Origin: JAXDBV01 sp034678415
Lineage (GTDB): Bacteria > Bacteroidota > Bacteroidia > Bacteroidales > VadinHA17
Length of the DNA stretch: 18,160 nt
Direction: 5' to 3'
NCBI GenBank assembly: GCA_034678415.1
Contig: JAXDBV010000042.1
Span: 1 to 18,160, forward strand
Positions 7,649-14,930 of this stretch are shown in pieces (the stretch's first letter is position 1; every line of letters begins with the position of its first letter). The notes under the pieces were generated by a model that saw only the letters and a program-made list of their open reading frames with translations, was not told the origin of the DNA and searched no databases. The translations under genes and the position numbers were made by a program.

Positions 7649-9400
7649 TCATTTCCTAGCCGGTGCGTCGACGTCATCCACCAACAATACCAGGATAGCA
7701 GCAACTATCATTGACATACCACCCATAATGAGGGCATAGATGGCCTGTTGACCGAATAGGCTGCGCACACAAAAACCAAGGATTGCGGCAGCGGTGATCT
7801 GTGGGATGACGATGAAGAAATTGAATATTCCCATGTACACTCCCATTTTGTGGGGTGGCAGGGAACCGGTCAGTATGGCATAGGGCATAGCCAGGATAGA
7901 TGCCCAGGCCAGGCCAATACCCAGCTCCGATATCATCAGCCATCTCGGATCGGGGATAAAGAAGAACGACAGGAGACTGATACCTCCGATGGTAAGACTT
8001 ATGGCATGCACTGACTTACGGCTGGTAAGTCTTGCCATCCACATGATGAGGAAAGCCATGATAGCGGCAAAGCCGTTGTATACCGCCATCAGTACTCCAA
8101 CCCAGTCGGCACCCTTGTTGTATTCCTTTTGTATATCCAGCAGTCGCTCACGTGTGGAAGGATTCAGCATAAGCACATCTTTCTTCTTCTCATCGGTAAA
8201 GAAGTTCACCAGCCTGACACTGGAAGCAACCGTTTTATCGCCTTTCTCAAACTTCTTTGAATAGAAATCCAGGTCATGTTGAACATCCGCCAGGTTTTTC
8301 CAGTCTGTTGAAGCCTCGTTGACAGAGGGTGTTTGAATGGCCTTTTTTAGTTCAGCGACCATCGGCTCATCAATTTTCATATCGTATTTTGTACTGGTCA
8401 CCCCTGCTGTGGTATAAATCCACATGGAGAAGAGAGCAAACCAGGAAAAGAACTGCACCATTGCCAGCTGTTTCATTGTTTTGGGCATATGGTACAGATC
8501 GTTGATGATGATTACCAGTCCGTTTCGGGTGCGTTTCCGGGAGGTAAGCCATCCGGTTAACAGCTGGAGCAATCCGAACACGGCTGCTCCGCCGAAGAAC
8601 ACACCCAGTCCATAATCCATGTATATAAAAAAATAGAAGATAAAAAACAGGGTAAGGCTAATCATGAACCAGAGGGAGCCGTTGCGCAACAGGCGTGAAG
8701 CCTTGACCGTCGCCTCGGCAGCGGTAGTATCAACCGATATTTTGCCACCTTCATGCTGTGAGAAGTTCTTCATCTGCTCAGGTGAGTATTCCCTTGTACG
8801 GATCACAGTCCATAGTACAGCGCAGAAGAATACAGCTCCACCTATATAAAAGGAAAATTTCACGGAAGGTGGTATCTTCCCCTCGCCCGCGATATTGGAT
8901 ATATTAAACCAGTTGGTCATGATCCAGGGCAGGGCTGAAGCGATGATGGCCCCTGTACCGATGAAGAAACTCTGCATGGAGAAACCCATGGTTCGCTGTT
9001 CAGAAGGCAGCATATCACCGACGAATGCCCGGAATGGTTCCATGGATACGTTTATCGATGCATCCATGATCCAAAGCATACCAGCCGCCACCCACAGTAC
9101 CGGTGAATTGGGCATTATCAGCAAGGCCAGAGAGGCAAGCACAGCACCGGCAAGAAAATAGGGTCGACGGCGACCCAGCCGGTTCCATGTACGGTCGCTC
9201 AAATGGCCGATAATGGGCTGAACGATCAAACCGGTGATGGGTGCTGCCATCCAAAGAAAGGGAATATTGTCAATGCTGGCTCCGAGGGTTTCGAATATCC
9301 TGCTAACATTTGCATTCTGCAGGGCAAATCCGAACTGTATCCCAAGAAATCCGAAACTCATGTTCCAAATCTGCCAGAAACTTAAACGCGGCTTTTGCAT
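7649..9400 (-). CDS. MFS sugar transporter (GPH/SLC45-like), probable maltose importer
   Basis: This integral inner-membrane protein has 583 residues. The N-terminal half shows the major facilitator pattern, with motif A written as GHLSDRTWNRLGRRRPYF (65-82), as in the GPH/SLC45-type sugar:proton symporters. Hydrophobic segments lie at about 8-28, 46-67, 79-97, 100-117, 142-161, 182-200, 242-261, 264-284, 311-333, 432-455, 465-482, 487-510, 521-543 and 552-575. That makes about 14, two more than the usual 12. Between about 335 and 430 is a long hydrophilic, Lys/Asp-rich insert. Family members are commonly 430-500 residues, so this one is enlarged. It is the first gene of the - strand cluster and is followed 20 bp later by the GH65 phosphorylase, which supports maltose or a related disaccharide as substrate. 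The ATG at 9400 fits the usual N-terminus; no clear ribosome-binding site is seen. Substrate is inferred from context. Confidence 0.9.
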   Translation of the reverse strand: MQKPRLSFWQIWNMSFGFLGIQFGFALQNANVSRIFETLGASIDNIPFLWMAAPITGLIVQPIIGHLSDRTWNRLGRRRPYFLAGAVLASLALLIMPNSPVLWVAAGMLWIMDASINVSMEPFRAFVGDMLPSEQRTMGFSMQSFFIGTGAIIASALPWIMTNWFNISNIAGEGKIPPSVKFSFYIGGAVFFCAVLWTVIRTREYSPEQMKNFSQHEGGKISVDTTAAEATVKASRLLRNGSLWFMISLTLFFIFYFFIYMDYGLGVFFGGAAVFGLLQLLTGWLTSRKRTRNGLVIIINDLYHMPKTMKQLAMVQFFSWFALFSMWIYTTAGVTSTKYDMKIDEPMVAELKKAIQTPSVNEASTDWKNLADVQHDLDFYSKKFEKGDKTVASSVRLVNFFTDEKKKDVLMLNPSTRERLLDIQKEYNKGADWVGVLMAVYNGFAAIMAFLIMWMARLTSRKSVHAISLTIGGISLLSFFFIPDPRWLMISELGIGLAWASILAMPYAILTGSLPPHKMGVYMGIFNFFIVIPQITAAAILGFCVRSLFGQQAIYALIMGGMSMIVAAILVLLVDDVDAPARK

Positions 9401-9435
9401 AGGTGATATTTTTTATTCCCACGTTCGCGGAATAC

Positions 9436-9508
9436 GGATAAAAATAGGGATAATATTCAATAATGGATAAGTTCTAAATCCTTTATTTTTAGACATTTTC
9501 GCTTATCC
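9436..9508. repeat. Cluster of GGATAA/TTATCC hexamers upstream of the transporter gene
   Basis: GGATAA occurs in the same orientation at 9436-9441, 9448-9453 and 9465-9470. An inverted copy TTATCC sits at 9503-9508, and the last pair extends to a 7-bp inverted repeat (GGATAAG at 9465-9471 with CTTATCC at 9502-9508). All lie 35-110 bp upstream of the transporter ATG, where a regulator of the maltose genes would be expected to bind. The function is inferred from placement only; A/T-rich sequence raises the chance of coincidence. Confidence 0.35.
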
Positions 9509-9537
9509 CGGCCTTATGTTTCCGCAATGGGCTATTT

Positions 9538-9548
9538 AAAACGTTTGC
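9538..9548. promoter_or_regulatory. AAACGTTT palindrome, possible LacI-family operator
   Basis: The 8-bp perfect palindrome AAACGTTT (9539-9546) with a central CG step lies in the divergent region, 138 bp upstream of the transporter ATG and 125 bp upstream of the + strand gene. LacI-family regulators, which often control maltose genes, typically bind palindromes centred on CG with such A/T flanks. No LacI-type gene is in the window and the flanks are not symmetric beyond the 8-bp core, so this is only a candidate. Confidence 0.3.
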
Positions 9549-9611
9549 GATGAAAAACCTGTTGTAGAATATATTTTCGCCCGCGCAGGGCTTTTCCGCC
9601 CGATTTTGATT

Positions 9612-9640
9612 TTGCTTTTAAAAAACAATGTGGTAAATTG
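9612..9640 (+). promoter_or_regulatory. Weak promoter candidate for the 295-residue protein gene
   Basis: TTG (9612-9614), exactly 19 nt, then TAAATTG (9634-9640) approximates the Bacteroidota TTG-N19-TAnnTTTG promoter, with the -7 box one T short. It would give a short leader of roughly 25 nt before the ATG at 9672. Confidence 0.25.
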
Positions 9641-9671
9641 CTTCTTCACTTTCAACCGAACCAAGTAAACA

Positions 9672-10559
9672 ATGACAGGTGGGGACAGGAAAGGGAAAAA
9701 ACACCTTGAAATTACCCCTTTCATCCAACATAAGGCATTTGCCAAGGCATACTGGAATGAAGATTACCATCCCCTGGAGCTCACTATACGGTATGATAAG
9801 CAATCCATTCAGATCAGGAGCAAAATCAGTGACTTCCTGAAGTTATACCACAACGATATCCGGAAAGCTACCCGGGACGATCCCAAATCAACCAAGTATA
9901 TCCTTCAGGGCTATTTTTCAGAGAAGAAATTCATGGAGATCATGAACGGACGGCAATTCCCCGTTTTTGACCTGCTGATGGATGAGATTGACCTGATCAC
10001 CAGAATAATCAGGTATTATGAACCGTTTAATCCTACTAATTTCACCGCACAAAATTTCACCGCCGAATACGCTCGACATACCACTGAAATATGTCATATC
10101 CTCGATGATTCTATCAAGGACATGTACATCACTGAAATGAAAGGGCTTTTCGCCAAGAATATCGATCCTTCAAAAAGCAAGGAGGTTTTCAGAATTTCCA
10201 ACTATTTCATTCATTATATAAACTGGGACAACACATTCCATTGCTTCTGTGACATGACATTCGAGGTGATGCCCAGGAGCTTCAGAATCGTGGAAAACTA
10301 CCTCTCCGACCGGCTGAGAACGGCCATCAAAGCATACATGGCATACATGACCCAGGTTAATATTATTCGTAGACATTTTGAAAAAATCCACCCGGGAACG
10401 ATTTCCACTCTTTCCTTTTTCGAATGGAAAGACTATATACAGGATTACCTGATGAGGAATTTCGAAAAGATCTTTGGGGCCAAAAAAGCCAAACAATACA
10501 TCGAAAGCCTTGACCAGGTACTTACGAACCAGTTGAAGAATTCTCTTCTTACCTCTTGA
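9672..10559 (+). CDS. Hypothetical protein, 295 residues, unrecognised
   Basis: I do not recognise this family. The protein starts at the ATG at 9672, preceded by AAACA and no Shine-Dalgarno. It has no signal peptide or clear membrane segment, so it is probably cytoplasmic. It is rich in Lys, Ile, Tyr and Phe. The first 60 residues contain a beta-strand-turn-beta-strand pattern (PLELTIRYDKQSIQIRSKI) vaguely like the arm-binding domain of Bacteroidota integrases. The rest, predicted mostly helical, shows no Arg...HxxR...Tyr catalytic set, so I do not call it a recombinase. Cys and His residues cluster near 197-200 (HCFCD), but no full metal-binding motif is evident. It is transcribed divergently from the maltose transporter operon and ends 3 bp from the stop of the convergent metallopeptidase gene. 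Codon use resembles its neighbours, so it looks like a genuine resident gene. Possible roles, such as regulation of the adjacent operon, are speculation. Confidence 0.85.
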   Translation: MTGGDRKGKKHLEITPFIQHKAFAKAYWNEDYHPLELTIRYDKQSIQIRSKISDFLKLYHNDIRKATRDDPKSTKYILQGYFSEKKFMEIMNGRQFPVFDLLMDEIDLITRIIRYYEPFNPTNFTAQNFTAEYARHTTEICHILDDSIKDMYITEMKGLFAKNIDPSKSKEVFRISNYFIHYINWDNTFHCFCDMTFEVMPRSFRIVENYLSDRLRTAIKAYMAYMTQVNIIRRHFEKIHPGTISTLSFFEWKDYIQDYLMRNFEKIFGAKKAKQYIESLDQVLTNQLKNSLLTS

Positions 10560-10562
10560 TTA

Positions 10563-11303
10563 TCAGAAGATTTGCGTGTGGTATTGCTTTAATTCCCGTT
10601 CGAGTATCCGGGCCTCGCTGCAAATATCGGTTAGCATATTCCAGAAGGCAGACTGGTGATGGGGGAACACGGTGTGTACCAGCTCATGTAGAATCACATA
10701 ATCAGCAATCCGGGAGGGAAGCCTCATCAGGTGTATGTTCAGGCTTATATCGCCTTTTGTGTTACAGCTGCCCCATCGTGTCCGGTTGTTTCTCAACGTA
10801 ACGATACCCGGGCGGAATTTATACCTCTGAGCCAGCTCGGCAACCCTCCCGGGAAGGTATTCCCTGGCTTCCATCCACAACGCCCTTACAATAGCCTGCC
10901 GGATTACTTCCTGGATCACTGGTTCGCTCATTGCCATTACAGAAGGTATACCTACCATAATGACGCCATCTTTAACGAACGAAAACAGAGACCTGTAATC
11001 TCCCTTTATTATTTTAAGCGAATGATGTGCGGTGCGGAAGACCGATGATTCATCGAAAAAGCTTCTTCTTCCTTCCGTTATGAGTATCTTCTTCCTGGTC
11101 TTCCGTATCCACTCTTTTTTACGGATAAGGAATTTTTTTCCTTCATCCATGTTCAGATGAATAGGCAGGCTCAGGTGAACGGTATCGAACGGCCTCAGCG
11201 AAATCCTCATGGACCGCAGTCCTTGGCGCCAACTCACCCTGACCGGACCTATTCCATCCATCGCAATGACATCTTCTCTTCTTGTCCGGCTTTTTCGGTT
11301 CAT
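10563..11303 (-). CDS. YgjP-type (DUF45, M48-like) zinc metallopeptidase
   Basis: This 246-residue protein of the YgjP/WLM family, related to SprT and M48 proteases, has no signal peptide and is likely cytoplasmic. Its C-terminal third carries the family core. TRWGSC (175-180) is followed by the gluzincin helix ILHELVH, with zinc ligands His206 and His210 and catalytic Glu207. HHQSAFW (215-221) supplies the downstream histidine of the HxxxF/W signature. The N-terminal half has the beta-rich RMSIRLRP-like segment usual in these proteins (here LRSMRISLRP). Physiological substrates of this family are poorly known. The ATG at 11303 gives a length in the usual range of 230-250 residues. It is convergent with the 295-residue protein gene (3-bp gap between stops) and divergent from the TolC gene across 137 bp. 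Confidence 0.93.
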   Translation of the reverse strand: MNRKSRTRREDVIAMDGIGPVRVSWRQGLRSMRISLRPFDTVHLSLPIHLNMDEGKKFLIRKKEWIRKTRKKILITEGRRSFFDESSVFRTAHHSLKIIKGDYRSLFSFVKDGVIMVGIPSVMAMSEPVIQEVIRQAIVRALWMEAREYLPGRVAELAQRYKFRPGIVTLRNNRTRWGSCNTKGDISLNIHLMRLPSRIADYVILHELVHTVFPHHQSAFWNMLTDICSEARILERELKQYHTQIF

Positions 11304-11440
11304 CTTTTCTTTTCCGGGATAAATTTAAAAAACAACAGGCATGTCTAACGTATGAATGTGATACTTTGATCAAAAAATCAATCGTTATCTGGAAAATCGG
11401 CATGAATATTATAACTTTACCGCTTCAAAAATACCGATTC
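11304..11440. promoter_or_regulatory. Divergent promoter region between metallopeptidase and tolC genes
   Basis: This 137-bp A/T-rich gap must start transcription both ways. TAACTTTA (11412-11419, +) resembles the Bacteroidota -7 box TAnnTTTG with one mismatch and lies 21 nt before the TolC ATG. TAAATTTA (11320-11327) reads the same on both strands and lies 16 nt before the metallopeptidase ATG. Neither has a correctly spaced TTG box, so the assignments are tentative. Confidence 0.3.
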
Positions 11441-12838
11441 ATGAAACCTGGAAAATATTTGTTTTTATTGATGATCCTGTTCAACCTGGTGTCGTCCGGT
11501 TTATTTTGCCAGGATAATGTATGGTCGCTTGAGAAATGCATCACCTATGCTCTCGAAAACAATATCATGATCAAGCAACAGGCGATTAACGCTGTTTTTC
11601 AGGAGAACACCTACCGGCAGTCGAAGTTCGACGCATTTCCGAACCTGAATGCCAATGCTTCGCACAGTTATTCTTTCGGGCGTGCGCTGGATGAGAGCAC
11701 ATACCGGTTCACCGAAAACGAAAACGTGCAATCCAACAGTTTTTATACTCAGGCAAACGTTACACTATTCAACGGTTTTCAAACGCTGAACACTATTAAA
11801 CAGAATAAGCTGAACATGCTGGCCAGCCAGAAGGAGGTGGAGAAGGTGCGGAACGACATTTCCCTCAATATTGCCCTTGCCTACCTGCAGATTCTTTTTA
11901 ACCAGGAACTTGTCACGGTAGCAGAGAACCAACTGGAGGTCACCAACCAGCAGGTGGAACGTACGCGAATCCTGGTCAATGCCGGCAGCATTCCCCATGG
12001 CAACCTGTTGGAGATTATGGCTCAACAGGCTAATGAGGAGCTGCAGTTGGTAAACTATCAGAACCAGCTTGAGATATCCTACCTAACCCTGACACAGATG
12101 CTCGAACTGGATTCGGTAGGTGATTTCCGGATTGAAGTCCCGGTGATTACCATCCCTCCCGGGGATGAACTGGCTTATACTGTTAACGGTATATATAACC
12201 ACGCGGAACTGATCATGCCCCAGATCCAGAGCGCCGAATACCAGTTAAAAGCCTCGGAGGCAGGGTTGCTGGTGGCAAAGGGTATGAGAAGCCCCAACCT
12301 GTCGCTCAACTCTTATATCTCCACACGGTATTCGGATATCAGAACCAGAACCATGCTGGATGAGAACGGGAATCCGGTTATTGGACCGGACCTTATGCCT
12401 GTTCAGGAGACTTATCCCTTCTGGGATCAGCTTAACGATAATATCAATTACGGACTGGGTATCAGCCTGAGCATACCTATTTTTAACGGGCTAAGAACCA
12501 ACACAGCTGTTAGCAATGCCAAGCTGAACCTTGATAATTCAAAATTGAGCCTGCAAAATGCCCGGAACCAGCTTTATAAGGAAATACAGCAAAAGTATGC
12601 GGATGCCAGGGCTGCCCTGAAACGTTATAACGCCAGTCAAAAAACCGTCACTTCCATGGAAGAATCCTTCCGGTATGTGGAACAAAAGCTGAACGTGGGA
12701 GCAGTCACCTCGGTTGAGTATAATACTTCTAAGAATATGCTTATGAAGGCCCAGTCAGATTTTCTCCAGGCAAAATATGAATATATCTTCCAGATAAATG
12801 TGCTGGAATTCTATATGGGTAATCCAATTAAGCTCTAA
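11441..12838 (+). CDS. TolC-family outer-membrane efflux protein
   Basis: The protein has 465 residues from the ATG at 11441. This start is chosen because it begins a signal peptide (MKPGKYLFLLMILF...SSGLFCQ); the frame is open further upstream to about 11282 but that extension looks non-coding. After cleavage the protein opens with WSLEKCITYALENNIMIKQQ, the classic first helix of TolC-type outer-membrane factors. Two repeated helical halves follow, including VERTRILVNAGSIPHGNLLEI in the first and VEQKLNVGAVTSVEYNTSKN in the second. The two share the pattern of a helix turn with V/L-NAG/VGA. It is expected to form a trimeric channel through the outer membrane for export of small molecules or peptides. 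The adaptor gene begins 23 bp downstream, so they form one operon. No inner-membrane ABC or RND pump is present beside them. Confidence 0.93.
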   Translation: MKPGKYLFLLMILFNLVSSGLFCQDNVWSLEKCITYALENNIMIKQQAINAVFQENTYRQSKFDAFPNLNANASHSYSFGRALDESTYRFTENENVQSNSFYTQANVTLFNGFQTLNTIKQNKLNMLASQKEVEKVRNDISLNIALAYLQILFNQELVTVAENQLEVTNQQVERTRILVNAGSIPHGNLLEIMAQQANEELQLVNYQNQLEISYLTLTQMLELDSVGDFRIEVPVITIPPGDELAYTVNGIYNHAELIMPQIQSAEYQLKASEAGLLVAKGMRSPNLSLNSYISTRYSDIRTRTMLDENGNPVIGPDLMPVQETYPFWDQLNDNINYGLGISLSIPIFNGLRTNTAVSNAKLNLDNSKLSLQNARNQLYKEIQQKYADARAALKRYNASQKTVTSMEESFRYVEQKLNVGAVTSVEYNTSKNMLMKAQSDFLQAKYEYIFQINVLEFYMGNPIKL

Positions 12839-12861
12839 TCTTTTACCTTATAGTGTCAAAA

Positions 12862-14142
12862 ATGAAAAACAAGAGTTTTAGAATCATTATCATAGTCACG
12901 GTGGCATTGATCATCCTTGCGATTGTTGGTAAACGCCTGGGATGGTTTGGCAAGGAAGAACTGATTGAGGTAGCCACCGAGAAAGTTACCTCCAGGACGA
13001 TTACGGAACTGATCACAGCCAACGGCAAGATACAGCCTGAAACAGAAGTGAAGATATCGCCCGATGTATCGGGGGAGATTGTTGAACTGTACGTCAAGGA
13101 AGGCGATGATGTAAAACAGGGGACCTTGCTGATAAAGATCAAGCCCGACACATACGTATCGATGGTGAAGCAGGCAGAATCAGCATTGAATTCAATGCTG
13201 GCAAACCAGGAACAGGCTAAAGCGCAGCTTATGCAGAACGAATTATCCTTTAACAGGAACAAGCAGTTATGGGAGCAGAAAGCCATCTCTCAGTCGGATT
13301 ATGAGAGTGCTGAAGCAGCGTATAATATAGCCAAGGCTAATTATGACGCAGCCCGGTTTTCCGTGAAGAGCGCCGAAGCACGATTGGCGGAAGCAAGGGA
13401 GAACCTCATTAAAACAACCATCTACGCCCCCATGAGCGGAACCATATCCAAGCTCGATGTGGAAAAAGGAGAAAGGGTGGTAGGCACCAGCATGATGACC
13501 GGTACTGAACTGATGCGTATCGCCGATCTTGAAAAGATGGAAGCAGTGGTTGAGGTAAATGAAAATGATATCATCAGGGTTAACCTGGGGGATACAGCCA
13601 TCATTGAAGTGGATGCCTATATTGATCACCCGTTCAAGGGTGTCGTCACTGAAATTGCCAATTCGGCCACTACCACGGGTGTATCCATCGACCAGGTCAC
13701 CAGTTTCAATGTTAAGATCCTCATCCTCAAAGAGTCGTACCAAGACCTGCTCAGTCCCGCCATACGGACCCCATTTCGCCCGGGCATGTCATGCACCGTT
13801 GATATACAGACAGAAACCCGCAGGGGAGTATTATCCGTTCCCATACAGGCCGTTACCACACGGGTAGATTCATTAGCCGGAGAGGCAGTAGTGGAAGCTT
13901 CGGTCTCAAAGGCTCCGGAACCAAAAGAGGTAGTGTTTGTTTTCAATAACGACAGTGTGTCACAGGTTGAGGTAAAAACAGGGATCCAAGACAACAGCTA
14001 TATTGAGATACAGGAAGGGCTCAAGGCCGATGAAGAAGTGGTTATCGCTCCTTTTAATGCTATCTCCAAAAGGCTGAAGCAGGGATCAAGGGTTACCAGG
14101 GTAGCTCACGATAAACTGTTTGAGGCTAGCAAGAAGAAGTAA
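12862..14142 (+). CDS. Efflux periplasmic adaptor subunit (HlyD/MacA-like membrane fusion protein)
   Basis: The protein has 426 residues from the ATG at 12862; an in-frame GTG 9 bp upstream is an alternative start. Residues about 6-24 form an N-terminal membrane anchor (IIIIVTVALIILAIVG), leaving the rest in the periplasm. Domains in order: first half of the lipoyl domain (about 63-95, SPDVSGEIVELYVKEGDDV), an alpha-helical hairpin (about 97-185) rich in Ala, Glu and Gln, the second lipoyl half (about 187-222, YAPMSGTISKLDVEKGERV), then beta-barrel (about 223-320) and membrane-proximal domains. This is the MacA-type layout that bridges an inner-membrane pump to TolC. It lies 23 bp after the TolC gene and 11 bp before tsaB, so all three may share a transcript. 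The partner pump (MacB-type ABC or RND) is not in the window, so the substrate is unknown. Confidence 0.93.
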   Translation: MKNKSFRIIIIVTVALIILAIVGKRLGWFGKEELIEVATEKVTSRTITELITANGKIQPETEVKISPDVSGEIVELYVKEGDDVKQGTLLIKIKPDTYVSMVKQAESALNSMLANQEQAKAQLMQNELSFNRNKQLWEQKAISQSDYESAEAAYNIAKANYDAARFSVKSAEARLAEARENLIKTTIYAPMSGTISKLDVEKGERVVGTSMMTGTELMRIADLEKMEAVVEVNENDIIRVNLGDTAIIEVDAYIDHPFKGVVTEIANSATTTGVSIDQVTSFNVKILILKESYQDLLSPAIRTPFRPGMSCTVDIQTETRRGVLSVPIQAVTTRVDSLAGEAVVEASVSKAPEPKEVVFVFNNDSVSQVEVKTGIQDNSYIEIQEGLKADEEVVIAPFNAISKRLKQGSRVTRVAHDKLFEASKKK

Positions 14143-14153
14143 CCTTTCCTTCC

Positions 14154-14870
14154 ATGTCACTGATTCTGTGCATCGATACCTCGACGCGTGTTTGTTCTGT
14201 CGCACTGGCAGAAGGCAAACAAATGCTGGCGCTTGAGGAAAGCATGGGCGGAAGGGAACATGCGGCCAACCTGACAGTCTTCATTGAACGGATATTGAAA
14301 GAAAACAGGATCACAACTGCCAATCTTCAGGCTGTGGCGGTAAGCCAGGGTCCTGGCTCCTACACCGGACTGAGGATTGGCGTGTCGGTGAGTAAGGGCA
14401 TCGCTTACGGCTCGGATATCCCCCTTATTGCGGTAAACACCCTGCAGAGCATGGCACTGGGGATCCTGTCTCACCCGGCAATTGCATCGTTCAGAAACCT
14501 TGACCTTCAGAACACATGGTTTGCACCCATGATTGATGCCCGGCGGATGGAGGTGTACACGGCATTCTTCACCCGCGAAAACAAAGCCATTACAAAAAGC
14601 TCAGCCATCGTTGTTTCAGCCGGTACATTCAATAATGTGCTGGATGAACGAAAGGTAGTATTCTTTGGTGACGGTGCCATGAAATGTAAGCTACACCTCA
14701 GGCACCCCAATGCCCTATTTATTGATACCTTTACACCTTCAGCCCAGCATATGGTCCCTCTGGCATGGAAGGCATATAAAGAAAAATCATTTGTCGACAC
14801 CGCCTACTTTGAACCCTATTATCTGAAGGACTTTATCGCCACCGTGCCCAGAAAAAATGTCCTCCGTTAA
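14154..14870 (+). CDS. tsaB: tRNA t6A37 threonylcarbamoyltransferase complex subunit TsaB
   Basis: This 238-residue cytoplasmic protein has the ASKHA-type fold of TsaB (YeaZ). TsaB forms a heterodimer with TsaD and, with TsaE, transfers threonylcarbamoyl to A37 of ANN-decoding tRNAs. Visible hallmarks are LCIDTSTRVCSVAL (4-17), GGREHAANL (32-40), the strongly conserved SQGPGSYTGLRIGVSVSKG (64-82), and WFAPMIDARRMEVYTAFF, matching the PVIDARRGEVY-type segment. The length matches the Bacteroidota form. The ATG at 14154 is 11 bp after the adaptor stop with no strong ribosome-binding site, suggesting translation as part of a longer message. Its partners tsaD and tsaE are not in the window. Confidence 0.96.
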   Translation: MSLILCIDTSTRVCSVALAEGKQMLALEESMGGREHAANLTVFIERILKENRITTANLQAVAVSQGPGSYTGLRIGVSVSKGIAYGSDIPLIAVNTLQSMALGILSHPAIASFRNLDLQNTWFAPMIDARRMEVYTAFFTRENKAITKSSAIVVSAGTFNNVLDERKVVFFGDGAMKCKLHLRHPNALFIDTFTPSAQHMVPLAWKAYKEKSFVDTAYFEPYYLKDFIATVPRKNVLR

Positions 14871-14930
14871 CGAGCGGTGAACGAAGTATACAATTAGGCA
14901 CAGATTTTGATCAATGAAAATAAAACGAAT

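Larger units (their letters stand above)
9401..9671. promoter_or_regulatory. Divergent intergenic control region
   Basis: This 271-bp A/T-rich region separates the start of the MFS transporter (-) from the start of the 295-residue protein (+), so it must hold at least one promoter in each direction. It contains repeated TTATCC boxes near the transporter, an AAACGTTT palindrome near its centre and a weak TTG-N19-TAAATTG promoter-like match next to the + strand gene. No reading frame in it looks like a gene. Confidence 0.65.

Noticed and set aside
9590..9610. GGGC/GCCC hairpin followed by T-rich DNA as a terminator
   Set aside because: The stem is only 4 bp and it lies in a divergent promoter region where no transcript would be expected to end.
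9672..10559. Possible tyrosine recombinase or integrase
   Set aside because: Only the N-terminal strand pattern is suggestive; the catalytic Arg, HxxR and Tyr motifs are missing, and no attachment site or tRNA is nearby.
11282..11440. N-terminal extension of the TolC-family gene from a TTG start
   Set aside because: The extension would precede a proper signal peptide, overlaps the start of the divergent metallopeptidase gene, and has no protein-like conservation pattern; the ATG at 11441 fits better.
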